A model generated the notes under the pieces. That model was not told where the DNA came from and ran no database searches. It saw only the letters and a program-made list of their open reading frames with translations. 64,000 bases of DNA from Paraclostridium sordellii. GTDB taxonomy: Bacteria; Bacillota; Clostridia; Peptostreptococcales; Peptostreptococcaceae. Below are positions 26,899 to 35,243 of the stretch, piece after piece. Position numbers and translations under genes: made by a program. The stretch is from positions 1,387,911 through 1,451,910 of the forward strand of contig NZ_LN679998.1 in assembly GCF_000953675.1 (NCBI RefSeq), read 5' to 3'. Position 1 is the first letter of the stretch. Each line of letters opens with the position of its first letter.

Positions 26899-26985
26899 AA
26901 TTTTAGAAGAAGAGATATAGGTAAAATATTATTAGAAGAAAGTTTAAAGTTTTCAAAGATAGAAGAGGCAGAAAAAGATTTTTAA
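26899..26985 (+). pseudogene. GNAT acetyltransferase fragment
   Basis: An 28-codon stretch without a start codon reads FRRRDIGKILLEESLKF, which matches the CoA-binding motif of GNAT enzymes (R-x-x-G-I-G-x-x-LL), and then stops. Nothing upstream continues it. It is probably the leftover of a deleted gene. Confidence 0.4.
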
Positions 26986-27031
26986 AGAAACTAAAAGTTT
27001 ATTAATAATATAAATAAAAGGGGTAGATATT

Positions 27032-27322
27032 TTGTTAAAATTAATAATAATTTTTATTGTTTCGATAATTATTTTAAATATAGCTTATGCAATTGGGATT
27101 AAAAAAAGATTAAATTTAATATCATTAATAGATGAAAAGAAATTAGAAAATAAGACTGAAGAAGAAATAAATAAAGCTAGCACTATAATGGGTTTGGGAT
27201 ATCTAATTATATTTATATTATTTATTGCAATGCATTTATTGAATAAATTTAGTATAGTTGCACTTATATTATTAGTTATAGATATACTTGGAATGTGTAT
27301 ATATATTTACAAAATTTTTTAG
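27032..27322 (+). CDS. Small membrane protein (DUF3784-like)
   Basis: A 96-residue protein: an N-terminal helix (about 2-21), a charged middle with KKRLNLISLIDEKKLENK, and two C-terminal helices (about 53-90). The layout matches DUF3784 proteins of clostridia, function unknown. The start is TTG 27032 behind AAGGGG. It closes the co-directional run that began at 22197. Confidence 0.65.
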   Translation: MLKLIIIFIVSIIILNIAYAIGIKKRLNLISLIDEKKLENKTEEEINKASTIMGLGYLIIFILFIAMHLLNKFSIVALILLVIDILGMCIYIYKIF

Positions 27323-27360
27323 AAATTTCATACTAAATAGAGATAAGCTCAAATAGATAT

Positions 27361-27409
27361 TTTAAATTACAAATACACCTGTTTTAATCAGGTGTATTTG
27401 TAATTTAAA
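27361..27409. terminator. Hairpin with 21-bp perfect arms
   Basis: 27361-27381 and 27389-27409 are exact reverse complements around a 7-nt loop. There is no long T run after it, but AATTT lies in the right arm. It is probably the terminator of the 22-27 kb run. Confidence 0.6.
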
Positions 27410-27514
27410 GAAATATACTTGGAAAACATAATTATAATAGTTTTTTCCATTGAAGTAAGAAAAATTATATGAAATAATATAAATTAAAGAAAATTATAAA
27501 AAGGAGAGTAGTTT

Positions 27515-27565
27515 ATGAAAAAAACTAATTATAAAGAGCTGGGAGTTGTACTTCTTAACAAATAA
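27515..27565 (+). CDS. Possible 16-residue leader peptide
   Basis: ATG 27515 follows a strong AAAGGAGAG and encodes MKKTNYKELGVVLLNK, then TAA. The last codons and the stop lie in the 5' arm of a 19-bp perfect hairpin (27554-27572 with 27583-27601). A second helix, AGTTGTAC (27544-27551) with GTACAACT (27611-27618), extends it. Translation of the ORF would melt the hairpin. This is the arrangement of leader-peptide attenuators, placed before a CD3324-type and a MutS2-like gene. A truncated remnant gene is the alternative. Confidence 0.4.
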   Translation: MKKTNYKELGVVLLNK

Positions 27566-27618
27566 GGAGTTACAAAATAAAATAACTCCTTATTTGTTAA
27601 GTTGATTATTGTACAACT
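27544..27618 (+). promoter_or_regulatory. Extended hairpin overlapping the leader ORF
   Basis: Perfect 19-bp inner arms with a 10-nt loop, plus an 8-bp outer helix. It ends 24 bp before the next start codon and lacks a T run, so it is not an ordinary terminator. Confidence 0.55.
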
Positions 27619-27641
27619 TAAAAATAAAGGAGAATAAAAAA

Positions 27642-27962
27642 TTGAAATACAAAAATGCTAAAAATTTACTACCAAATGAATTACTTGAAAAAGTGCAAGA
27701 ATATATCCAAGGGGATGTTATATATATACCAAAGCTAAAAGGAGATAAAATACCTTGGGGAGCAAAAAATGGTGCAAGAAAAGCCATTTACACAAGAAAT
27801 AAAGATATATTTGATTTATATATAAATGGATACTCAATAGAAGAGATAATAAATATATACAACCTATCAGAGTCTAGCATAAGAAAAATTATATCTAAAA
27901 TAAAAAAAGAAACTATTGAAAATGCTAATACACTAGACTTAGGAGGGGTTACCAATGAATAA
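27642..27962 (+). CDS. CD3324-family helix-turn-helix protein
   Basis: A 106-residue small DNA-binding protein. It begins KYKNAKNLLPNELLEKVQ and continues GDVIYIPK and WGAKNGARK, the hallmark start of CD3324-type proteins. The C-terminal helix-turn-helix is IEEIINIYNLSESSIRKIISK. The start is TTG 27642 behind AAAGGAGAAT; upstream in-frame codons lack a site. Its end overlaps the MutS2-like start by 8 bp, so the two are translated together. Probably a regulator of its own operon. Confidence 0.75.
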   Translation: MKYKNAKNLLPNELLEKVQEYIQGDVIYIPKLKGDKIPWGAKNGARKAIYTRNKDIFDLYINGYSIEEIINIYNLSESSIRKIISKIKKETIENANTLDLGGVTNE

Positions 27963-29859
27963 TACAACTATTGAAAAGCTACAATTAAACGAATTTAAAG
28001 AATTAGTAAAAATACACTGTGTAAGTTCACTTGGAAAAGAACTTATAGATAAACTAAGTCCAAGTAAAAATTTAAATGTAGTAAAAAGAAGACTGATGGA
28101 AAATAAAGAAGCTAGAAATGTATTATCAAATAGCAATCATATACCATTAGAAGGCTTATTTAATATAAATTCTATAATAGAAAAAGTAGATAAAGGAATG
28201 ATTTTAGATCCTATAGAACTTACAAAGGTTCAAGATTTTTTAAGAGGATGTAAAAAAATTAAAAACTTCATGCTCGATAAGGAGTTTTACGCTAAAACTC
28301 TAAGTTCTTATGCACTTAACATAACTGAATGTGATTTTATAGAAAGTGAAATAGACTATATTATAAAAAATAATAAAGTTGATTCAAATGCTTCTAAAGA
28401 ACTTAAAAAGATAAGAAGAAATATTGAGGTTTGTGAAGCTAAAATAAAAGAGCGATTAAATAAATTTATAACATCAAGTATCAATAAAAAATATATACAA
28501 GAATCTATAATAAGCAAAAGAGGAGATAGATACGTAATACCTATTAAATCTTCTTATAAAAATGAAGTTGATGGAGCTGTTTTAGATTCTTCATCAAAAG
28601 GAACTACAGTTTTTATAGAGCCGTCAAATGTATCTAAATTCAGTGTAGAGCTTGTTAGTTTAAAATCCGATGAAAGTATAGAAGAGTACAAAATACTTTC
28701 ATACTTAACTGAATTGATATTTGAAAAGATAGTTCAAATTAAATTAAATTTAGAGATAGTATCTGAATATGATATGGTCTTTGCAAAGGCTAAATATAGT
28801 TTGAACAATAATTGTATAACCCCTAATATTAATGGTAGGGGTTATACTAAAATAGTAAATGGAAAACATCCATTACTAAAAGGAAATGTGGTACCACTTA
28901 ACTTTGAAATAGGAAAAAATTATAGAAGTCTTATAATAACAGGTCCAAATGCAGGTGGAAAGACCCTATCATTGAAAACTGTGGGGCTATTAACTTTAAT
29001 GGTACAGTGTGGGTTTGATATTATTGCAGATGAAAGTAGCCAAATAAGTGTATTTGAAAATGTATTTGTAGATATAGGAGATAATCAAAGTATTGAAAAT
29101 GCACTAAGTACATTTTCTTCTCATATAAAAAATATTGCTGAGATAATGAATGCTAGCAATAAGTCTACTTTAGTGTTATTTGATGAAATTGGAAGTGGAA
29201 CAGAGCCAAATGAGGGAGCATCATTGGCTATTGCAATACTAGAAGAGTTTTACCAAATGGGATGCATAACAGTTGCATCTACTCATTATGGGGAGATAAA
29301 GAATTTTGCAAATATGCATGAAGAATTTGAAAATGCAGGAATGATGTTTGATAAAGATACTTTAGAACCTTTATATAAGCTTGTTATTGGAAAATCGGAA
29401 GATAGTAATGCTTTGTTTATATCTAAAAAGATGGGTATAAGAGATAAAGTATTGAAAAGAGCTAGTGCTTATATAAAGGATAAAGACTATAATTTGGACT
29501 TGGTTAAAAGAAGTAAGATTGAAGGTAAAGAAGCAGTTGTTGAAGAACTTAAAGAGATAGTTAGTTATCAAGTTGGGGATAAGGTTAAGTTATTAGATAA
29601 AGATGATTTTGCAATAGTTTATAAAGAAGTTGATAAATTCAATAACGTTGAAGTTTTGTACAAGGGTGAATTTATAACTGTAAATGTAAGAAGAACAGAG
29701 CTATATTTAAAAGCACAGGAACTATATCCTCAAGATTATGATACTAATAGTTTGTTTATTTCCTATGAAGATAGAAAACTAGAAAAAGATATTAAAAGAG
29801 GTTCTAAAAAGGCGCTTAAAAAGATTCAAAAGGAAATAAAAAATAATAAAATTAAGTAA
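27955..29859 (+). CDS. MutS2-like ATPase lacking the Smr domain
   Basis: A 634-residue MutS-family ATPase of the MutS2 branch. Residues about 1-300 form the core/lever helices. Walker A GPNAGGKT is at about 330-337, the STFSSH motif follows, Walker B LVLFDEIGSGTEP is at about 405-417, and STHYGE after it. A KOW-like segment is at about 538-590 (QVGDKVKLLDKDDFAIVYK). Full MutS2 is about 785 residues and ends in an Smr nuclease domain; here the protein stops after a short Lys-rich tail. MutS2 proteins act in recombination suppression or collided-ribosome rescue. This short version is probably a paralogue with a specialised role. Confidence 0.85.
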   Translation: MNNTTIEKLQLNEFKELVKIHCVSSLGKELIDKLSPSKNLNVVKRRLMENKEARNVLSNSNHIPLEGLFNINSIIEKVDKGMILDPIELTKVQDFLRGCKKIKNFMLDKEFYAKTLSSYALNITECDFIESEIDYIIKNNKVDSNASKELKKIRRNIEVCEAKIKERLNKFITSSINKKYIQESIISKRGDRYVIPIKSSYKNEVDGAVLDSSSKGTTVFIEPSNVSKFSVELVSLKSDESIEEYKILSYLTELIFEKIVQIKLNLEIVSEYDMVFAKAKYSLNNNCITPNINGRGYTKIVNGKHPLLKGNVVPLNFEIGKNYRSLIITGPNAGGKTLSLKTVGLLTLMVQCGFDIIADESSQISVFENVFVDIGDNQSIENALSTFSSHIKNIAEIMNASNKSTLVLFDEIGSGTEPNEGASLAIAILEEFYQMGCITVASTHYGEIKNFANMHEEFENAGMMFDKDTLEPLYKLVIGKSEDSNALFISKKMGIRDKVLKRASAYIKDKDYNLDLVKRSKIEGKEAVVEELKEIVSYQVGDKVKLLDKDDFAIVYKEVDKFNNVEVLYKGEFITVNVRRTELYLKAQELYPQDYDTNSLFISYEDRKLEKDIKRGSKKALKKIQKEIKNNKIK

Positions 29860-29870
29860 TATATTGATTA

Positions 29871-29909
29871 AAATACAGCAGATTCTAATGAAATTCTGCT
29901 GTATTTTTT
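29871..29909 (+). terminator. Terminator of the MutS2-like operon
   Basis: AAATACAGCAGA (29871-29882) pairs with TCTGCTGTATTT (29895-29906), followed by TTTA. Confidence 0.82.
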
Positions 29910-30058
29910 AGTTTAAAAGTAAATTATATATCAAAGATTTAAAACTATGTAATAAATAAAGTGAAAAATAAAAAGGTATTAAAAAATAGAAATTAGAATA
30001 CAAATAATATTATTATATTTTAAAATTAAACTTTATTATAATTTTAAGGGGGATAAAT

Positions 30059-30823
30059 ATGAAAAAAGGATATGATATCTTTGGAAAAGAGTATGGAGTA
30101 ATGCTAAGAAATGATTTGCATGCAACTGATTCTATAGATCATAAATTTATGAAAGATATGATTTTGGTAGATGAAGAATCTAAAAACTTATTTTATGAAG
30201 GTATTCCTAAGGTTTCTAAGGATGTGTGTAAACATGAATTATTTGAATTTGCTCAAAAGTTTAAAGGAAGTAATGATTTAGATACGATTAAAAATATTTT
30301 AAAATTTACATCTAATATGGCTTTAAATTATGATATAAATTTTTTAGATATGAAGTTTGGAGGGCGAGAAAAAGATATTATATCGAGAAAAACGGATTGG
30401 TGTGCTGACATGGCAAGAGTAGGATGTGTTTTATTAAAGTGCAACAATATCCCAGCTAGGATTTTACATATTGTTAATATTAATAAAGCTTACAATGGTC
30501 ATGTTATATGTGAAGCATTTTTTGAAAAAAATTATGGGGTATGTGATTTTATACATGGTGTAGTTGGTTATGATAAAGGGCCTATATCAGCTTGGGAAAT
30601 GAAGTTAGATAAACATCTTGTAACAAAGTGTTATTCTAGAGATTATCAAGGTTATTCAAAAGAGAATGACTTTGAAGGACTATTTTCAGAAATAGCTATA
30701 AATGAATATGATATTATGGATGAAAATAATAAATTTACTGAGTCTAGACCAAATGAATATACTATAAAAATAATTGAAGAAAATCATAACAATAAATGGT
30801 TCATGGATGAGGATGAAATTTAA
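30059..30823 (+). CDS. Transglutaminase-like cysteine protein
   Basis: A 254-residue protein with the transglutaminase/protease fold triad in order: Cys 115 in KTDWCADMA, His 148 in YNGHVICEA and Asp 163 in YGVCDF. The NNIPARIL segment between them is typical of the superfamily. No signal peptide or anchor, so it should act in the cytoplasm, as a peptidase or amidase. The ATG follows TAAGGGGGAT. Monocistronic, with a terminator directly after it. Substrate unknown. Confidence 0.78.
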   Translation: MKKGYDIFGKEYGVMLRNDLHATDSIDHKFMKDMILVDEESKNLFYEGIPKVSKDVCKHELFEFAQKFKGSNDLDTIKNILKFTSNMALNYDINFLDMKFGGREKDIISRKTDWCADMARVGCVLLKCNNIPARILHIVNINKAYNGHVICEAFFEKNYGVCDFIHGVVGYDKGPISAWEMKLDKHLVTKCYSRDYQGYSKENDFEGLFSEIAINEYDIMDENNKFTESRPNEYTIKIIEENHNNKWFMDEDEI

Positions 30824-30870
30824 AAATTAAACTCTCAATATATCAGATTATATTGAGGGTTTAATTTTTT
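30823..30870 (+). terminator. Terminator of the transglutaminase-like gene
   Basis: AATTAAACTCTCAATATA pairs with TATATTGAGGGTTTAATT (one wobble), followed by TTTT. Confidence 0.8.
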
Positions 30871-31388
30871 GTAAATAAATTTAGAATTAATTTAATTTGC
30901 GAATATATTATTGTGTATAGATAATATCTATACGTCAATTTAAAAATAGTATTTAAAAAATTTATAATAAATTTTTTTTATTTATTATCATATTTATATT
31001 GAATTAAAATTTAAATAATTATTATTGGAAAATATTAACCGGAAAATGCATTATTAAAAACTAAATATGCTAAACTCATTTATTTCTATAATATCAATTT
31101 TAAAATTATTGATATGGAAATAAATAAGTTTAATTTTTATATTCGAACTAATTTGAAGGAAAATTAAAAAATTTTATAATAATAAAATAATGTCAGAAAA
31201 TTATAAAATTTAATATGATTTGAAAAAATATTTTTAATTTAGTATTTCGTATGTACATTTGAAAAAATTTAATTAAGTAGAATTTAAAAATTATTTTGTA
31301 AGTAAAATTATTTGTAAAAATTTTAACTATAATTATAGATATAATCTATAAAAAAGTTAGTATTCTAAATATTTGTTTTGAAGAATAG
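30871..31388. other. Non-coding region with an orphan terminator and an inverted repeat
   Basis: No gene is supported here. The dyad GTATAGAT-N3-ATCTATAC (30915-30933) looks like an operator. A strong hairpin at 31071-31132 (arms of about 24 pairs) followed by ATTTTTAT is an orphan terminator about 200 nt further on, so a small RNA may run between them. The remainder is AT-rich without visible order. Confidence 0.4.
31071..31140 (+). terminator. Orphan terminator hairpin
   Basis: TAAACTCATTTATTTC (31071-31086) pairs with GAAATAAATAAGTTTA (31117-31132), and ATATCAAT (31091-31098) with ATTGATAT (31108-31115). The following AATTTTTAT favours the plus strand. No gene ends here. Confidence 0.6.
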
Positions 31389-31417
31389 TTGACAATCTAA
31401 TCATATCTCTATAACAT
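31389..31417 (+). promoter_or_regulatory. Strong SigA promoter, far upstream of the M4 protease gene
   Basis: Perfect TTGACA (31389-31394), 17-bp spacer and TAACAT (31412-31417). If used for the protease gene it gives a 5' leader of about 335 nt. Confidence 0.65.
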
Positions 31418-31466
31418 TTATAGTGAAAGAACCAACATAATTATGTTTTTAGCAACAAAAAATAAC

Positions 31467-31482
31467 ATTTTGTATACAAAAT
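31467..31482. repeat. 16-bp perfect palindrome in the protease leader
   Basis: ATTTTGTATACAAAAT is a perfect palindrome about 50 bp downstream of the -10, followed by CTTTTTAA. Possible operator or small attenuator. Confidence 0.45.
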
Positions 31483-31761
31483 CTTTTTAATCTGAAACAA
31501 ATCTTTAATTTTCAATCTTTACCAAGATAAATAAAAATATATAATTTAAAAACTTAAATTTATTGTTTATAAAATTAATATAAATAATACTTATTCAAAA
31601 ATTTAATAACTATTGTTAAAAAATTATCTTGAATTTTAATGAAAAACATCAATCTAAAGACTTAATTAATATTTACTATATAAAATAAGCTACTTTACTT
31701 AATTACAGGATTGGTACTAAAGATTGACTAAATAAAAAATTAACAAGGGAGATGGATTTTA

Positions 31762-33300
31762 ATGATTAAAAAAAATATAGCAATTTTAACAGTAGCAGGA
31801 TTAACTCTCAGTTTTCTAGCACCTTCAGTAAGTTATGCAGATAGTCAAACAAAAGAAGATTTACCACAAGCATATAATGTTAAATCAGAAAAAGATTTAA
31901 AGGATGTTTTGAAAAATGTATCAGATGAATATAATATAAAAAAGAATACTGATCAATATCAATTAGTTGATACAGAAAAAGACGATTTAGGATTTACTCA
32001 TTATACTTTAAAACCTAAAGCTGATGGCTATTTTGCTGAAGCAGCAGAAGTTAAAGTACATACTGATAAGTCTGGCAAAGTTGTCTTTGTAAATGGAGAT
32101 TTAGATCAAGGTAAATTGGAAGTTAAAAATCAAACTAAAATAGATAAAGATAAAGCTATTGAATTAGCTTTTAAAGCAATAGAAAAATCACGTGACGAAG
32201 TTAAAAATTTATCAGGTAAAGATGTTGTACAAGAAGCTAAAATAGCCGTAGATGAGCAAAGTAATAGAGCAATTTATAGCTTAGACATAGCGTATACTGT
32301 ACCAGAGCCAGCTCATTGGAATATTAAGTTAGATGCAGAAAATGGAAATATAATTGAAAAACAAAATATTATAGAAAATGCAGCTCAAACAACAGGAACT
32401 GGAATAGGTGCCAATGGACAAGTTAAATCACCTTTAAATATAACAGAAGATGGAGGAAAGTTCTATTTATTAGATACTACTCATAAAGGGAAAATAGCTA
32501 CTATAGCTTTTGAGGCATTTGATGATAATGGTATAGTAGGAAGTGTTATATCTAATATAAAAAATTGTTTTGATGGTGAAAAAGATAAAGCAGCCGTAGA
32601 TGCTCACTACTTTACAGATAAAGTTTATAAATATTATAAAGATGTTCATAATAGAGAAAGTTATGATGACAAAGGATCAGATATATACTCTTATGTACAT
32701 GTACCAAATCCAGATACAGGTGAAAGTTGGAGTAATGCTGCTTGGACTGGAGCAGAGATGATTTATGGAGATGGTAATCAAGTTGAAGAAAATTCTTTCT
32801 CAGCAGCAGATGATGTTGTTGCTCATGAAATTACACATGGAGTTACATCATCAACAGCTAATTTAGTTTATAAGTATCAACCAGGAGCTTTAAATGAATC
32901 TTTTTCAGATGTATTTGGATACTTTGTAGATAGTGATGATTGGACAATGGGTGAAGATTTATATAAAACACCTAATACAGCTATAAGAGATTTAAAAGAA
33001 CCTAAAAAATATAATCAACCAGAACATATGAATGAATATAAAAATTATAGTATAAATTATGATAGAGGTGGAGTTCATATAAATAGTGGTATTCCTAACA
33101 AAGCAGCATATAACACTATAACTAAATTAGGAAAAGAAAAAGCTGAAAAAATTTACTATAGAGCTCTTACTAAATATTTAACAAGACAATCAGACTTCTC
33201 AGATGCTAGTCATGCTTTAACTCAATCAGCAAAAGATCTTTATGGAGATAAAGAAGCTAATGATGTTCAAGCTGCATGGAATGAGGTTGGAGTAAATTAA
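31762..33300 (+). CDS. Thermolysin-like neutral metalloprotease (M4), secreted preproenzyme
   Basis: A 512-residue precursor: a signal peptide (about 1-26, SVSYA-DS cut), an FTP/PepSY propeptide (to about 205) that folds and inhibits the enzyme, then the M4 catalytic and C-terminal domains. Zinc ligands and catalysis are visible: HEITH (His 355, Glu 356, His 359), Glu 379 in ALNESFSD and His 439 in GGVHINSG. The spacing of 24 residues from His 355 to Glu 379 equals that in thermolysin. It degrades extracellular proteins and is a likely virulence or nutrition factor. It has a long non-coding leader and its own terminator. Confidence 0.95.
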   Translation: MIKKNIAILTVAGLTLSFLAPSVSYADSQTKEDLPQAYNVKSEKDLKDVLKNVSDEYNIKKNTDQYQLVDTEKDDLGFTHYTLKPKADGYFAEAAEVKVHTDKSGKVVFVNGDLDQGKLEVKNQTKIDKDKAIELAFKAIEKSRDEVKNLSGKDVVQEAKIAVDEQSNRAIYSLDIAYTVPEPAHWNIKLDAENGNIIEKQNIIENAAQTTGTGIGANGQVKSPLNITEDGGKFYLLDTTHKGKIATIAFEAFDDNGIVGSVISNIKNCFDGEKDKAAVDAHYFTDKVYKYYKDVHNRESYDDKGSDIYSYVHVPNPDTGESWSNAAWTGAEMIYGDGNQVEENSFSAADDVVAHEITHGVTSSTANLVYKYQPGALNESFSDVFGYFVDSDDWTMGEDLYKTPNTAIRDLKEPKKYNQPEHMNEYKNYSINYDRGGVHINSGIPNKAAYNTITKLGKEKAEKIYYRALTKYLTRQSDFSDASHALTQSAKDLYGDKEANDVQAAWNEVGVN

Positions 33301-33330
33301 TTTATAAAGTTTAAAAATAAATATTAAAGA

Positions 33331-33376
33331 AATTAACCACAGTAATTAAGTTTAGAATTATTGTGGTTAATTTTTA
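33331..33376 (+). terminator. Terminator of the M4 protease gene
   Basis: AAATTAACCACAGTAATT pairs with AATTATTGTGGTTAATTT with one mismatch, then TTATT. Confidence 0.8.
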
Positions 33377-33463
33377 TTGTAAATATATTGTAATTATAAT
33401 AAAATTTACCCTAAAGGAAGAGGGATGTATAGATTAAAGAAAAATATAAAGGTAGTGATTATA

Positions 33464-33679
33464 ATGAAAAATTTATTTTCTATTGGTGAGGTTTCTAAAA
33501 TAAAAGGGGTTACAATAAAAGCATTAAGATATTATCATAAAATGGGAATTCTTATTCCACGACATATTGATAATACAACTGGCTATAGATATTATTCTAT
33601 AGATCAATTTATTCTGTATGTTTCTAGGGATAAGGGTAAGACTTGGGATTATGTGAAAGAAGTTAAAGATGATAATTAA
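33464..33679 (+). pseudogene. Truncated MerR regulator joined to an unrelated tail
   Basis: ATG 33464 begins a normal MerR winged helix (FSIGEVSKIKGVTIKALRYYH, then TTGYRYYS) but the protein leaves the family pattern after about 50 residues (SIDQF). It continues into a 20-residue tail, ILYVSRDKGKTWDYVKEV, that looks like the C terminus of a different protein. A deletion that fused two genes in frame explains it. The product of 71 residues lacks dimerisation and effector domains. Confidence 0.55.
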
Positions 33680-33704
33680 TTAAAAGATAAATAGGGGGAG
33701 AGAT

Positions 33705-34121
33705 ATGTTAGAGTTAATACAAAGTATTAACATCAAAATAGCTGGGTATTTAGCAATTTTCATGGTAGTAATAACTATGATAAGTCATAGTTTGGTTATA
33801 TTAAAAGTAATTCCTTATACATGGATTAATGGAGGAAGAAGTACATCTTATGAAGAACAAAAGAAACAATCTATGGTTGGAATGATAGTGTTAATAATAA
33901 CAATACCATTTTTACTTATATCTAGTAGTATTATCACTATTAATATCAATAATATATGGTTTATCATAATAAGTGCTGTATTGTGGATTTTGGTTTTAAT
34001 GCTTATAATTAGTATTATAATGCAATTTTTAGGAACAAATTTTGAAAGATATGTGATGAGTATAGTAGCATTTACATTATTAGTGTGTGTACTTAGGATA
34101 GCATTACAAACAATACAGTAG
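33705..34121 (+). CDS. Four-TM membrane protein, unknown
   Basis: A 138-residue integral membrane protein with four helices (about 10-32, 58-79, 84-108 and 114-134) and a hydrophilic loop INGGRSTSYEEQKKQS after the first. The ATG follows AGGGGGAGAG. It starts 25 bp after the broken MerR gene and may have been its target operon. I do not recognise the family. Confidence 0.65.
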   Translation: MLELIQSINIKIAGYLAIFMVVITMISHSLVILKVIPYTWINGGRSTSYEEQKKQSMVGMIVLIITIPFLLISSSIITININNIWFIIISAVLWILVLMLIISIIMQFLGTNFERYVMSIVAFTLLVCVLRIALQTIQ

Positions 34122-34171
34122 TTTATGAAAGTAATAATAATTAGATAAAGTGAAAAGTAAGATTTGTATAT

Positions 34172-34206
34172 TAACCGTATCGCAGGTAAGTGATACGGTT
34201 TTTGTA
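34172..34206 (+). terminator. Terminator
   Basis: ACCGTATC (from 34173) pairs with GATACGGT (to 34199), followed by TTTTT. Confidence 0.78.
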
Positions 34207-34237
34207 TAATTATAAATTAATAATATAGGAGTAAAAG

Positions 34238-35155
34238 ATGAAGATTAATAGACTAACTGAAATAATAATTCTACTTTTAAATAAAAAGATTGTAACAGCA
34301 AAAGAATTAGCAGATAAATTTCAAGTATCAACAAGAACTATATATAGAGATATTGAAGAACTATCATTATCAGGTATTCCAGTATATATGAACAAGGGAA
34401 AAAATGGGGGGATATACTTATTAGAGGAATACTCATTAAATAAAACTATATTATCTGAAAGGGATAAGCAAAGTTTAATCATTGCACTAAAAACACTAGA
34501 GGCAACAAAGTATCCTGAAATTGACTCAATTACAAATAAAATTAGTTTTATGTTAAATAAAGAAGAATTATCAAATTGGATAGATATAGATTTTTCTCAC
34601 TGGGGAAGTGATTTCAATGAAAACAATAAGTTCAATAAAATAAAAAGTGCAATATTAAATAATAAGATAATAGAGTTTAGCTATGTAAATAGTTGTGGAA
34701 ACAGATCAATACGAACTATTGAACCAATGAAGCTTATTTATAAAGGTCAAACCTGGTATTTATATGGATTTTGTAAATTAAAAGAAGATACTAGAACTTT
34801 TAGAATAACTAGAATGAAAGATTTAGATGTGAAAGAGGAAAATTTTATTAGAAGAAAGATAAAAGATATAGATACAAATCCATCAAAGAAAATGATAGAA
34901 AATATAATAAATCTAAGATTAAAACTTAAAAAAGAAGTATTATATAGAATGTTTGATGATTTCAACCAAGATTCATTAATTGATAATAAAGATGGGACTT
35001 ATGAGATAAGTATAGAAATACCAGAAAATGAATGGTTGTATGGGTACATTCTTTCTTTTGGTAACTTTGTAGAAGTTATAGAGCCAGAACACATAAGAAA
35101 TATTATATTAAATAAAATGAAAGAAACTATAAAAATGTATGAAGAAAAATCATAA
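34238..35155 (+). CDS. WYL-domain transcriptional regulator (YafY family)
   Basis: A 305-residue regulator. The N-terminal helix-turn-helix (about 1-60) reads TAKELADKFQVSTRTIYRDIEEL, then comes a WYL domain (about 140-215: KGQTWYLYGFCKLKEDTRTFR) and a C-terminal WCX extension. WYL domains bind small ligands or nucleic acid. Neighbouring GyrI-like genes downstream suggest a small-molecule stress response. The ATG follows ATAGGAG. Confidence 0.88.
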   Translation: MKINRLTEIIILLLNKKIVTAKELADKFQVSTRTIYRDIEELSLSGIPVYMNKGKNGGIYLLEEYSLNKTILSERDKQSLIIALKTLEATKYPEIDSITNKISFMLNKEELSNWIDIDFSHWGSDFNENNKFNKIKSAILNNKIIEFSYVNSCGNRSIRTIEPMKLIYKGQTWYLYGFCKLKEDTRTFRITRMKDLDVKEENFIRRKIKDIDTNPSKKMIENIINLRLKLKKEVLYRMFDDFNQDSLIDNKDGTYEISIEIPENEWLYGYILSFGNFVEVIEPEHIRNIILNKMKETIKMYEEKS

Positions 35156-35243
35156 ATAATTAATAAATATTTATAATATGACACATAGATGTCATATTAT
35201 ATTAGTTATACTTTAGAAAAAAAGTATATTAGGAGAATTATTT

